Source: Anaerovibrio lipolyticus LB2005 (GTDB lineage: Bacteria; Bacillota; Negativicutes; Selenomonadales; Selenomonadaceae). Taken from it: a stretch of 64,000 bases of DNA. Below the pieces are notes generated by a model that was not told the origin of the DNA, searched no databases, and saw only the letters and a list, made by a program, of their open reading frames with translations. The number at the start of each line of letters is the position of its first letter. The stretch's first letter is position 1. The translations under genes were made by a program, and so were the position numbers. This document shows, piece after piece, positions 1 through 9,029 of the stretch. The stretch lies in NCBI RefSeq assembly GCF_000621545.1, contig NZ_JHYA01000010.1:1-64000 (forward strand), written 5' to 3'.

Positions 1-303
1 GGGATTGTTCTTCAGAGTGATTTGGGAACACAATACACCAGCGACATCTTTGAAAGATTTCTGGCCAGTAGAAAAATATGTCATTCGTACAGTCGTAAAG
101 GATGCCCATATGATAATGCCTGTATAGAGTCATTTCATGCTTTAATTAAAAAAGAGGAAATCTACAGGCATGTTTACAAAGATTCAAAAGAAGCTTATGA
201 TAGCATCTTTGAATATATTGAGTCCTGGTACAATCGCAAGCGGACTCATAGTAGCTTAGGCTACAAGACACCAGCTGCAGTTCATGCAGAATGTGCGGCG
301 TAA
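1..303 (+). CDS. IS3-family transposase (OrfB), C-terminal part
   Basis: C-terminal 100 residues of a DDE-type transposase; the start lies left of the window. The frame is open from base 1. Visible catalytic residues are the second Asp in QSDLGTQYTS (fragment residue 7) and the Glu in ACIESFH (residue 43), separated by 35 residues, the DD(35)E spacing of the rve domain of IS3 OrfB. The closing part WYNRKRTHSSLGYKTPAAV is typical of the family. The visible part is intact, so the element could be active if its 5' part is also intact. The IS3 subgroup (IS150-like or other) is not resolved from this fragment. Confidence 0.9.
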   Translation, partial: GIVLQSDLGTQYTSDIFERFLASRKICHSYSRKGCPYDNACIESFHALIKKEEIYRHVYKDSKEAYDSIFEYIESWYNRKRTHSSLGYKTPAAVHAECAA

Positions 304-334
304 AGTCGCACTTTCGGTGTCCACTTTATTGACA
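1..334 (+). mobile_element. IS3-family insertion sequence, right end only
   Basis: The window opens inside an insertion sequence. The transposase reading frame ends at 303 and a terminal repeat follows, with the likely outer end at base 334. Read inward from the outside it begins TGTCAATAAAGTGGACA, and IS3-family ends typically start with TG. The adjacent minus-strand gene is native up to this point and then reads into the element, which supports 334 as the junction. The left end lies outside the window, so the target duplication cannot be checked. Confidence 0.8.
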
Positions 335-659
335 TAAGACCAATGATTCCATTATGTTCTCGTTGAGCCAAAATTATACCGCCATTTTGTTTCATATATT
401 CTTTCAGGAGAACACTATCGCTCAAAAACATTTCAAGGTCAAATTGAGGATTATAGTAATATTTTTCCTTTATTTTTTTGCATAACACATTTAAGTCTTC
501 ATTTTCTATTGAACGATTATAAAAGAATTCTCTCCGAGCAAATACCCATTCAGCCAAGTTGTTATACCTAAATCTTATGGAAAAAGATAGGATTAATAAA
601 CATAGCGTAATGAAATAAACAACTATCGAAGTAAAATTTAATGCAGTAAATATTTCCAT
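282..659 (-). pseudogene. small membrane protein gene truncated by the IS3 element
   Basis: The start is ATG at 659, preceded by GGAGGA at 667-672; a longer in-frame start at 698 has no such site. The protein begins MEIFTALNF, has one hydrophobic segment at about residues 5-27, then a charged soluble part. Native sequence runs to about base 335. From there the frame continues into the insertion sequence and stops at 282, adding about 17 foreign residues (SIKWTPKVRLYAAHSA region). The gene has therefore lost its 3' end. No family is recognised and the function is unknown. Confidence 0.6.
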
Positions 660-770
660 ATCATCATCCTCCATGTACAAGATATTTTGCAATATCACAT
701 TGCCTAACTATTCGTCAATTATTGGCCTTTATCCTGCTTTATATAAAATGCTATGCCACTAAAGTTACAA

Positions 771-808
771 TTGACATTTCATTCTCCATGTAATACACTT
801 GTAATACA
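771..808 (+). promoter_or_regulatory. promoter and operator of the toxin-antitoxin operon
   Basis: A -35 box TTGACA (771-776) and a -10 box TACACT (794-799) are 17 bp apart. The 9-mer TGTAATACA occurs at 789-797 and again at 800-808, an 11-bp period or about one helical turn; the second lies in the palindrome TTGTAATACAA (799-809). Tandem short sites over the -10 are what ribbon-helix-helix antitoxins usually bind, so autorepression is likely. The sites are seen; the binding is inference. Confidence 0.6.
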
Positions 809-822
809 AGGAGGCGATTTAT

Positions 823-1047
823 ATGGCAACCATTAGTTTACGGGTACCAGATCGGGAATTAAATATCTTCAAAGACTATGCAAAAATCAATAACAGCAGT
901 TTGTCTGAAATTATACGCCGTACCATGATTGAACGAATCGAAGATGAATATGATATGAGCGTTTTTGATGAATACGAAAAAGACAAGGCTGCCGGAACTG
1001 TAAAGATCTACTCACATGAAGACGCCTGGAAAGAACTGGATTTATGA
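823..1047 (+). CDS. relB: RelB-type antitoxin (ribbon-helix-helix)
   Basis: A 74-residue protein. The N-terminal 45 residues fit a ribbon-helix-helix DNA-binding domain: beta strand ATISLRV, then two helices with SLSEIIRRTM. The acidic C-terminal tail (EYEKDKAAGTVKIYSHEDAW) is the kind that wraps and neutralises a RelE toxin. The start has a strong site (AAGGAGG at 808-814). The gene overlaps the toxin gene by 4 bases (ATGA), so translation is coupled. It is expected to repress its own promoter through the repeats at 789-808. Assignment rests on fold signature and the toxin partner. Confidence 0.85.
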   Translation: MATISLRVPDRELNIFKDYAKINNSSLSEIIRRTMIERIEDEYDMSVFDEYEKDKAAGTVKIYSHEDAWKELDL

Positions 1048-1310
1048 AATATACAGTAGAATATACAGATAAAGCTATAAAATCCCTCAAAAAACTGGAT
1101 AAATCCGTTCTTAAAATGATAAAATCATGGATAGAAAAGAATCTAGTGGGTACCGAAAATCCCAGACAGCACGGTAAAGGCCTAACATTCAACAAGAGTG
1201 GCCAATGGCGTTACCGTGTTGGCGATTATAGAATCTTAGCTGACATACAGGACGAAAAGCTTGTCATAATCCTTATTGGGATTGGCCACAGAAGCCAAAT
1301 TTATCAATAG
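1044..1310 (+). CDS. relE: RelE/ParE-superfamily toxin
   Basis: An 88-residue basic protein. Its features match RelE-type toxins: N-terminal KYTVEYTDKAIKSLKKLD, the central WRYRVGDYRILADI strand pair and the C-terminal IGHRSQIY. RelE toxins cleave mRNA on the ribosome; ParE members of the same fold poison gyrase. The GDYRI and HR-Y residues favour the RelE/mRNase branch, but this is inference. It is co-translated with the antitoxin by a 4-base overlap. A hairpin terminator follows at 1335-1382. The module sits beside an insertion sequence, in a region likely to be variable between strains. Confidence 0.85.
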   Translation: MKYTVEYTDKAIKSLKKLDKSVLKMIKSWIEKNLVGTENPRQHGKGLTFNKSGQWRYRVGDYRILADIQDEKLVIILIGIGHRSQIYQ

Positions 1311-1334
1311 AATATATAGGCACTGAATGCAGAA

Positions 1335-1390
1335 AAACCGTGGACTTTATTGCACCTTACTTGCAGTAAAAATCCACGGTTTCCTTTTTT
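1335..1390. terminator. bidirectional terminator
   Basis: A 10-bp stem AAACCGTGGA (1335-1344) pairs with TCCACGGTTT (1373-1382). T-rich runs follow on both strands. It ends the toxin-antitoxin operon on the plus strand and the gene at 1414-2076 on the minus strand. Confidence 0.8.
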
Positions 1391-1413
1391 ATTCAACTAT
1401 AAACATTCAGCAT

Positions 1414-2076
1414 TTAATCCATAAATCCAGCCACTTTGCCGTTTTGGAGGTAAATGATGATATTACGGCCTGGGGCGTAGTATACAAACTGCTTTGTTTC
1501 AGTGTCTCCCACCACGGCGCGGCCTACATGGTCAGGGGTACCGAAAAGTCTCCGTACCTTTTCTTCAGAGTCGCCTATATATACATTATTGGCCCGTTCT
1601 GCTTCCTCTGCCGCTTTTTTTGCAGCCTTGGCAGCCTCCTCCTGACGTTTGGCCTCAGCTTGGCGGGCCTTCATTTTCTCATAATCAGCATTGACCCGTT
1701 CACGGTCACGACGGATATCATCAGCCAACTCACCGGAATAGTCAGTGCTGATCTGTTCAAACCAATCATGGGCACTTTCAATACCAGCATTATCAGCCTG
1801 ACCATTTTTGTATTTGATCATAGCATAGGCATATAGCAAAAATGTATCACAATCTACACAACGATACTCATCCAGGGGTTCTAAGGTGTAGCTGGCATAA
1901 TCCCATTTTCCTGCCTTAAGATACTCCACAGCAGTACTATGCCCGGATTGATGAACCTCAGCGTGACGCTTTTCTTCCATTTTAGCCTTGTAGCCTTGAT
2001 AGCCGAAAAAGGCCACTATCACAGCTACAACTACCCCTATTGAAATCAGAAATATTTTCTTTCCATGATCCTGCAT
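1414..2076 (-). CDS. membrane-anchored protein with SmpA/BamE-like C-terminal segment
   Basis: A 220-residue protein of unknown function. One N-terminal transmembrane segment (about residues 8-27) would anchor it with the rest outside the cytoplasm. Residues 40-125 may form a short helical repeat, and residues 125-165 are an Ala/Glu/Lys-rich coiled coil. The last 60 residues (NVYIGDSEEKVRRLFGTPD..., then a strand-rich end) resemble the small SmpA/OmlA-like fold, where a G-D-S-x-x-x-V motif precedes a Gly-Pro turn. The start is backed by AAGGAG upstream. The gene stands alone, convergent with the toxin operon. The fold match is by eye only. Confidence 0.6.
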   Translation of the reverse strand: MQDHGKKIFLISIGVVVAVIVAFFGYQGYKAKMEEKRHAEVHQSGHSTAVEYLKAGKWDYASYTLEPLDEYRCVDCDTFLLYAYAMIKYKNGQADNAGIESAHDWFEQISTDYSGELADDIRRDRERVNADYEKMKARQAEAKRQEEAAKAAKKAAEEAERANNVYIGDSEEKVRRLFGTPDHVGRAVVGDTETKQFVYYAPGRNIIIYLQNGKVAGFMD

Positions 2077-2282
2077 TATCTACACTCCTTGTATTTTTTT
2101 GCACATAGCTTAGTGTAGCACCTACAAAGTCATCATGCAACTTTTGTACTATAAAAATATATTGTATACATTTTATTATATTTAATCTTACCTCACTGAT
2201 TTTACGATATACGGTTAGATAGGATTAGGTGTTCTGTCTTTGTATTTAATTTTTCTTTTAAGGATGAAGGAGGAAGATGAAC

Positions 2283-2936
2283 ATGGATGTTAAAATGATT
2301 TCTTCTTTGTCGCAACAGACAGCATCGGTGAAGGCCAGTATGACAAAAACTACCACCACCAATGAAGCGACAAATGAAACCACCACCACTGAGGCTTTTT
2401 CCCTGGATATTTCCACGGAAGTGCAAAAGGCCTCCACTGCAATTGGTAAGCTCACACCTGAACAGGTTGACGCCTTACAGGAGGGTATTGACAGAAGCTA
2501 TATGTTAATGATTCAGACCCTGACTGAGCAAAACGCCACCTTGCAGGGCTACCTTGACCAGGGTCTTTTCAAATTTGACTTTGACGGTGTAGAAATCGGT
2601 CTGGACAAGTTTGTACTGCCGGAAGTGGCAACTACCCCTGAGGAAGCAGCAGAAGCTGTTGCTGAGGGCGGCGAGTATTCCGTTGATGCGGTGGCAACCC
2701 GCATCATGGATATGGCAACCTCCATTGCAGGCGATGACCCAGAAAAATTAAAGATGATGCAGGAAGCTGTGGAAGAAGGATTCCGCCAGGCTGGAATCAC
2801 CTGGAAGGAAGCCATCGGACAGGATGAAATGCCACAGATTACCCAGGATACCCATGATGAAATCACAAAGCGCTTTAACGAGCTATTTGAGAAATTGGGC
2901 ATCAATGTACAACAGCCTGCCGATACAGAGGAGTAA
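2283..2936 (+). CDS. unrecognised soluble acidic protein with Thr-rich N-terminus
   Basis: A protein of 217 residues with no signal peptide or membrane segment. The start is taken as ATG 2283, 9 nt from AAGGAGG (2267-2273); the ATG at 2277 is only 3 nt from it. Residues about 17-37 are rich in Thr, Asn and Glu and probably unstructured. The rest is predicted mostly helical, with acidic runs such as TTPEEAAEAVAEGGEY, and ends in a long amphipathic helix. No known motif or catalytic residue is seen. It has its own strong terminator and appears monocistronic. Confidence 0.65.
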   Translation: MDVKMISSLSQQTASVKASMTKTTTTNEATNETTTTEAFSLDISTEVQKASTAIGKLTPEQVDALQEGIDRSYMLMIQTLTEQNATLQGYLDQGLFKFDFDGVEIGLDKFVLPEVATTPEEAAEAVAEGGEYSVDAVATRIMDMATSIAGDDPEKLKMMQEAVEEGFRQAGITWKEAIGQDEMPQITQDTHDEITKRFNELFEKLGINVQQPADTEE

Positions 2937-2951
2937 CACAACTAATCAAAA

Positions 2952-3002
2952 AAGGAGCTTTGATAAACCATCTTCATGGTCTGTCAAAGCTCCTTATCTT
3001 TT
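2952..3002. terminator. bidirectional terminator
   Basis: A perfect 12-bp stem AAGGAGCTTTGA (2952-2963) / TCAAAGCTCCTT (2984-2995). T-runs follow on both sides. It ends the gene at 2283-2936 (plus) and the pyrG operon (minus). Confidence 0.9.
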
Positions 3003-3020
3003 TGCGTTTATTTATGAGAA

Positions 3021-4631
<1,611 letters not shown>

Positions 4632-4655
4632 TTAATCCTCCTATACACTAAATAA

Positions 4656-5033
4656 TTACATATTTTCCTGAATGCTTTCGAACTTATGGGTATCGTTGGC
4701 CTTTTTCTTTTCAGAAGCAGCAGTTTCCTTGGATACGGTACGAACGCTGCGGGAAGTCTTTTTCTTCTCTACAGGGTACCACTCAGTAAGGCCCCACATA
4801 CCATCATTTCTATAGGTGAAGCGGCTGTCCATGTTAATCTGGGTGTAAATCTCAGAAATAGCCTCTGGCAGGGACTGAACAGGCTTCTTCTTTCTCTTGA
4901 TAACCTCAAGAATCAGATCCTTGAAATACATTGGCTCATAAGCGGAGGAATCCACTACATTGCCAAGATCAGCATTGTGCTCTGCAAGAATATAAGCGGC
5001 AACTTCTACATCGGTACTCTTTAAATAATCCAC
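4656..5033 (-). CDS. rpoE: RNA polymerase delta subunit-like protein
   Basis: A 125-residue protein whose N-terminal 75 residues fit the winged-helix HARE-HTH domain of the Firmicute delta subunit (TDVEVAAYILAEH, then YFKDLILEVI). In that family the N-domain binds core RNA polymerase and an acidic tail displaces nucleic acid. Here the tail (about 95-125) is mixed and Lys-rich rather than strongly acidic, so the classic delta activity may be weakened. The start codon is GTG at 5033, with AAGGAG 8 nt before it. Its place between argS and pyrG is the conserved Firmicute position of rpoE. Confidence 0.85.
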   Translation of the reverse strand: MDYLKSTDVEVAAYILAEHNADLGNVVDSSAYEPMYFKDLILEVIKRKKKPVQSLPEAISEIYTQINMDSRFTYRNDGMWGLTEWYPVEKKKTSRSVRTVSKETAASEKKKANDTHKFESIQENM

Positions 5034-5078
5034 GCTAAAGTCTCCTTAATTAGTATTATAGTATAAAAAATTGTTTCA

Positions 5079-6746
5079 TTACATCTTTTCTGGAGCAGAA
5101 ACTCCTAAAATTCCCAGAGCATGACGAATGGTATGAGCCGTAACGGTTACCAGCGCCAAACGGGCCTCTGCCAGCTTATCATCAACACCCAAGATACGGC
5201 ACTGATTATAGAAGCTGTGGAACTTGCCTGCTAGCTCATAAGCATAACGGGCAATACGCTGTGGTGCATACTCTGCCGCTGCGCGCTCGATTTCTTCCTC
5301 GTACTCCTGGAGCTTGTTAATAATATCAATCTCAGTCTCATCCTTAAGGAGAGAAAGATCAACCCCATCGGTAACCTTAAGGCCGGTCTCCTCCGCCTGA
5401 CGGAAAATACTGCAAATACGGGCATGGGCATACTGAATATAATAAACAGGATTCTCATTGCTCTTGGATTTTGCCAAATCCAAGTCAAAGTCCAGCTGGC
5501 TGTCCATGGAGCGCATAATGAAGAAATAGCGGGCAGCATCGGTGCCAACCTCCTCAATAAGCTCTGCCAGGGTTACAGTCTGGCCAGTACGCTTGCTGAG
5601 CTTAACCAGCTCGCCACCACGGAGAAGGCGAACCATCTGGAGAAGCAATACATCCAAATCATCAGCATTATATCCCAGAGCACTCATGGCTGCCTTGACA
5701 CGGCAAATATAACCATGGTGGTCTGCACCCCAAATATTAATCAGCTTACCGAAGCCACGCTCAAACTTATCCTTGTGATAAGCGATGTCTGCGGCTAAAT
5801 AAGTAGGAACACCATTATCGCGAATTACGACACGGTCCTTGTCATCGCCATAATCGGTAGACTTCAGCCAGAGAGCACCGCCCTCCTCGTAAATCTTGCC
5901 GTTCTTCTGCAATACCTCAACAGCTGCCTTAACCTTGTCCGGATGAAGGGTACGCTCGCTGTACCATACATCAAATTCACAATTGAAGGCCGCCAAATCT
6001 TCCTTCAGGGCTGCCAGCTTTTCCTTCAGGGCCAGCTCCTTGAAAATATTAAGGCGCTCCTCCTCGGACATATTAAGATACTTGTCACCATCCTTCTTGA
6101 TGATGCGCTGAGCAGTATCAATAATATCAGCACCATGGTAGCCATTTTCAGGGAAGGTATCCTCAGTGGCCTTGCCCAAAAGCTCAAGATAGCGGTGATC
6201 AACGGAAAGGGCCAGATTGTTAATCTGATTACCCGCATCATTAATGTAATACTCGGAGGTAACAGGATACCCCGCAGCTCTCATTACATTAACCAGAGCA
6301 CTGCCTGCTGCTGCACCACGACCATGACCAACATGAAGGGGGCCAGTAGGATTGGCACTTACATACTCCACCTGAACTGGCTTCATATCCTTCTTTGGCA
6401 GCTGACCGAAGCTCTCGCCACGGTCCATAATAGCCTTGAGGCCATCATAGAGGACATTAGCCTTCAGAAAGAAATTAATAAAGCCTGGGCCGGCTATCTC
6501 AACACGCTCCAGCCAATCGCCATTGATACGGCCAGTGACCTCTTCGGCAATCTTTCTTGGATTCATGCGAAATGCCTTGGCAGACTGCATTGCGAAGTTA
6601 GTGGCGAAATCGCCCATTTCCTTCTTTGGCGGAACCTCGAGAATAATATTTGGCAGCTGCGCCTCAGGAAAAACTCCATCGGCAATGGCAGCCTTGGCAG
6701 CCTCCTCAATAGCGGCCAATAACGTATCCTTAATATCCAAATTCAT
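5079..6746 (-). CDS. argS: arginyl-tRNA synthetase
   Basis: Class I synthetase that charges tRNA-Arg. The 555 residues show the N-terminal Add-1 domain (about 1-115), the HIGH-type motif HVGH (138-141), the KMSKS-type motif KLSKRTG and a C-terminal DALR anticodon-binding domain (about 435-555, ending HALGILGV). ArgRS enzymes often have a degenerate KMSKS, as here. A GGGAGG lies only 2-3 nt before the ATG at 6746; the TTG two codons on is better spaced, so the true start may be 6 nt later. Second gene of the ywiB-argS-rpoE-pyrG operon. Confidence 0.97.
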   Translation of the reverse strand: MNLDIKDTLLAAIEEAAKAAIADGVFPEAQLPNIILEVPPKKEMGDFATNFAMQSAKAFRMNPRKIAEEVTGRINGDWLERVEIAGPGFINFFLKANVLYDGLKAIMDRGESFGQLPKKDMKPVQVEYVSANPTGPLHVGHGRGAAAGSALVNVMRAAGYPVTSEYYINDAGNQINNLALSVDHRYLELLGKATEDTFPENGYHGADIIDTAQRIIKKDGDKYLNMSEEERLNIFKELALKEKLAALKEDLAAFNCEFDVWYSERTLHPDKVKAAVEVLQKNGKIYEEGGALWLKSTDYGDDKDRVVIRDNGVPTYLAADIAYHKDKFERGFGKLINIWGADHHGYICRVKAAMSALGYNADDLDVLLLQMVRLLRGGELVKLSKRTGQTVTLAELIEEVGTDAARYFFIMRSMDSQLDFDLDLAKSKSNENPVYYIQYAHARICSIFRQAEETGLKVTDGVDLSLLKDETEIDIINKLQEYEEEIERAAAEYAPQRIARYAYELAGKFHSFYNQCRILGVDDKLAEARLALVTVTAHTIRHALGILGVSAPEKM

Positions 6747-6788
6747 AGCCTCCCAAACTTTTTAATGTATATACATTTATAACAATAT

Positions 6789-7220
6789 CTATTTCCCAGC
6801 ATTGCTGATTTTTATATGAAGCTCATACTCCCCCACAGGGGACCCATTAACGGCCAAATCGTAAAAAAGATCAATTTCACCCTGGCCCCTGGCTTCATCC
6901 ATATTTATTTCCAGCTGGCTGGTATTTATTTCCAGCTCCATAGGCCCATAAGGAGTATGATAGCTGGTACGGGTCATTTCCCCATGCAAAAAAATCATTT
7001 CCGTATCAACGGCTCCACGACGGAAAATTGTCAGCTTCCCTCCGTCGGTTTTGATGGTGGTAGCAATAACATTTTCCTTGTCCAGGTCACTGTCATCATA
7101 TTTTACATAATGCTTGTTATTACGGAAATAATACTGGCCCTCAGCCAAATGGGCAACCTTTTCACGCTTGCCCTTCAGGTCCTTCTGAAAGCCGGAAGTA
7201 ACCACTTTAACCTTGTACAT
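6789..7220 (-). CDS. ywiB: DUF1934 (YwiB-like) beta-barrel protein
   Basis: A 143-residue cytoplasmic protein of the DUF1934/YwiB family, predicted to be an all-beta barrel resembling calycins. Visible family features are the N-terminal strand KVKVVTSGFQKD, the central RRGAVDTEMIF and the C-terminal LFYDLAVNG with ELHIKI. Its biochemical role is not known in any organism I can cite. It starts the argS operon, a place it also holds in other Firmicutes, with AAAGGA before the ATG and a promoter at 7289-7317. Confidence 0.9.
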   Translation of the reverse strand: MYKVKVVTSGFQKDLKGKREKVAHLAEGQYYFRNNKHYVKYDDSDLDKENVIATTIKTDGGKLTIFRRGAVDTEMIFLHGEMTRTSYHTPYGPMELEINTSQLEINMDEARGQGEIDLFYDLAVNGSPVGEYELHIKISNAGK

Positions 7221-7288
7221 AATGGTCCTTTTCTTCCCTATTTTTATCGAACATTTATTTGGTTCTGTGTTTAAACAAAACTGTGTAT

Positions 7289-7317
7289 AGTATAACCCAA
7301 AAATGGATTATTGCCAA
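7289..7317 (-). promoter_or_regulatory. promoter of the ywiB-argS-rpoE-pyrG operon
   Basis: On the minus strand, -35 TTGGCA (7312-7317) and -10 TATACT (7289-7294) are 17 bp apart, about 60 bp upstream of ywiB. This is a good match to a housekeeping sigma-A promoter. Confidence 0.7.
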
Positions 7318-7334
7318 CAAAATAATTAATAAAA

Positions 7335-7364
7335 ATTGAAAAGGGACTGCCGAGGCAATCCCTT
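7335..7364 (-). terminator. terminator after the cheX pair
   Basis: An 11-bp stem with one mismatch, AAGGGACTGCC (7341-7351) / GGCAATCCCTT (7354-7364), is followed on the minus strand by a short T-rich stretch. It lies directly downstream of the cheX stop codon. Confidence 0.65.
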
Positions 7365-7385
7365 AAATCACTTTATTTGATGAAG

Positions 7386-7847
7386 TTACTGCTGAACTGC
7401 AATATCAATCTCCACCTGATGACCGCTGACGTCCATAACAACGCAGAGATATTGCTCGTTGCTGATCTTGATCTGGAAGTCGGAGCCCACAGTCAGCGAC
7501 GGAGTGGAAATATCCACCTCCAGCCCAAGAGCTGTGAGATTGGTGGCGGCATTAGCAGTCAGCATATTGGACATCTCAGAAATAGCACTCTGGGCCATCT
7601 CATCAAAGGACTCCACTGGCATCCCCATCATCATGGTGGATGCAATGAACTTTGCGGTGTCTTCACTCATATTATAAACGACGTTTCCCCTTATCTCCTT
7701 GGTAAAACCAACGATAACAGCTACGCCCTGACTTACTGCATTTTGATTATTTACAGTCATACCTGTACGCTGTGGTGTTGGAAAGCCCATCTGGGGAAGT
7801 ACAGTCGTAAATGCATCGATAAACGGATTAACCAGTTTTACATCCAT
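7386..7847 (-). CDS. cheX: CheX-type chemotaxis phosphatase
   Basis: A 153-residue single-domain protein of the CheX/CheC fold. CheX removes phosphate from CheY-P and so shortens the chemotactic signal. The active-site helix is visible as AISEMSNMLTANAA, with the conserved Glu and Asn (E-x-x-N) used to bind CheY-P. The ribosome site (GGGGAG) lies inside the end of the upstream receiver gene, 3 nt away, so the two are translationally coupled. No cheA, cheY or flagellar genes are nearby; the partner could be the receiver-CheX fusion encoded just upstream. Confidence 0.85.
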   Translation of the reverse strand: MDVKLVNPFIDAFTTVLPQMGFPTPQRTGMTVNNQNAVSQGVAVIVGFTKEIRGNVVYNMSEDTAKFIASTMMMGMPVESFDEMAQSAISEMSNMLTANAATNLTALGLEVDISTPSLTVGSDFQIKISNEQYLCVVMDVSGHQVEIDIAVQQ

Positions 7848-7850
7848 AAG

Positions 7851-8714
7851 TTATACTCCCCTCGCAAACCCTACATTCATGAATACATTCCCGTAAGAGG
7901 TCTTGGCTACAACATTAAAAGAAATTAGCTCAGGATTGGACAGAATTATATCTGAACCAATAACTGTTCCAGGAGGCGTAATACGCATTTCCTTGTCCTT
8001 GAACACATCATTGATACGGGAAACAGCACGACCAGTAATAATATTACCTGCCTCCTCTATGGCAGCCTCCGCCTCATCAGCAGACAAATCATCCTGTGGA
8101 TCCATTCCCAGCATGGCCTTACTGAGACTATACATGGTTTCAGAATCCATATAAAGCGCAACGCGCCCCTTAGGCTCACCAACGATACCAATCACAGCTG
8201 CCACGCCGTCAACATGAAGAACAGACTCCTCATTTTGAGAAATCTCAACTTCACTCTGGATACCAAAAATGGACACCAGACTCTGCTGGAGTACCTTGGC
8301 AAAGGTAGTCACATAGGACTCCCTATAAACAGCTACTGCACCAACATTTTCATTGCACATAATCATCAGCGTATCAATAAGCTCATTGGTGCTGACAGGC
8401 TTCTGCAAGAAGGAGCCAATACCGGCCATACGGCCCTGCATAATCAGCTTGGCATCCTTCATGGCACTAATCATAACAATCTTTGCCTTTGGATCTATCG
8501 CATGAATACGACGGGTGCACTCAATACCATCTGCATCCGGCAAATTCATGTCCATGGTTACAACATCCGGTTTAGTCTTAGCATAAAGAGCCACTGCCTC
8601 AGCAGAATTCTCAGCCATTGCGCAAACTTCAAAATTAGTCTTGGCCAGCATGGAGCTAACCATCATACGGCTAATTCTCGAATCATCAACCACCATAACC
8701 TTGACTTTTTCCAC
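7851..8714 (-). CDS. response regulator with C-terminal CheX-like domain
   Basis: A receiver domain (about residues 1-120) joined to a CheX-type phosphatase-fold domain (about 130-287). Numbered from the TTG at 8720, receiver residues are Asp12/Asp13, phospho-acceptor Asp57 in TMDMNLPD, Ser85 and Lys107 in LQKP. The CheX half carries the E-x-x-N type helix EEAGNIITGRAVSR. The start is set at GTG 8714, 7 nt after AGGTG; the TTG at 8720 is too close. Such a fusion may dephosphorylate its own receiver or act as a phosphate sink; this is inference. It is co-transcribed with the single-domain CheX. Confidence 0.85.
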   Translation of the reverse strand: MEKVKVMVVDDSRISRMMVSSMLAKTNFEVCAMAENSAEAVALYAKTKPDVVTMDMNLPDADGIECTRRIHAIDPKAKIVMISAMKDAKLIMQGRMAGIGSFLQKPVSTNELIDTLMIMCNENVGAVAVYRESYVTTFAKVLQQSLVSIFGIQSEVEISQNEESVLHVDGVAAVIGIVGEPKGRVALYMDSETMYSLSKAMLGMDPQDDLSADEAEAAIEEAGNIITGRAVSRINDVFKDKEMRITPPGTVIGSDIILSNPELISFNVVAKTSYGNVFMNVGFARGV

Positions 8715-8720
8715 AAACAA

Positions 8721-9029
8721 TCACCTGCGCTTTTCGTGTATTTTTCTCTCACTATAAATATTCGCCAAAAAAGTGAAAATCCTTCTAAAATACGAAAAAA
8801 CTATATGTGTTTCTTCTAGTATACAAAAATTGGTAGAGCAATTCAAGGAAAAACGTCCCAGGCGCCCTATCCTTCGAAGGGTTACTAACTAATAGAATTC
8901 TTTAAAAATGACAAAAATCCTTCTTAAATTTTATTTTTATTTTACGAGATTCAATTTCCCATTTGCCAAAATTCCATCCTTCTTTGTATAATGTTTAAGT
9001 ATTATGCTTTGATATAGGAGGAATAACAT
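8721..9029. other. divergent intergenic region, receiver-cheX / putP
   Basis: No gene is seen in these 309 bases. The right part holds the putP promoter. Around 8851-8890 there is a small GC-richer patch with the palindrome CCTTCGAAGG (8871-8880), with no T-run, so it is not a terminator. I do not recognise a riboswitch here. Confidence 0.5.
8963..8992 (+). promoter_or_regulatory. putP promoter
   Basis: -35 TTGCCA (8963-8968) and -10 TATAAT (8987-8992) with an 18-bp spacer, about 38 bp before the putP start. Confidence 0.7.

Noticed and set aside
7851-8714. Flagellar sigma-28 promoter upstream of the receiver-CheX gene
   Set aside because: No TAAA-N15-GCCGATAA-like pair could be placed with confidence.
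8841-8900. Possible riboswitch or structured leader near the putP promoter
   Set aside because: Only a 10-bp palindrome is seen, upstream of the promoter rather than in the transcript, and no known aptamer motif matches.
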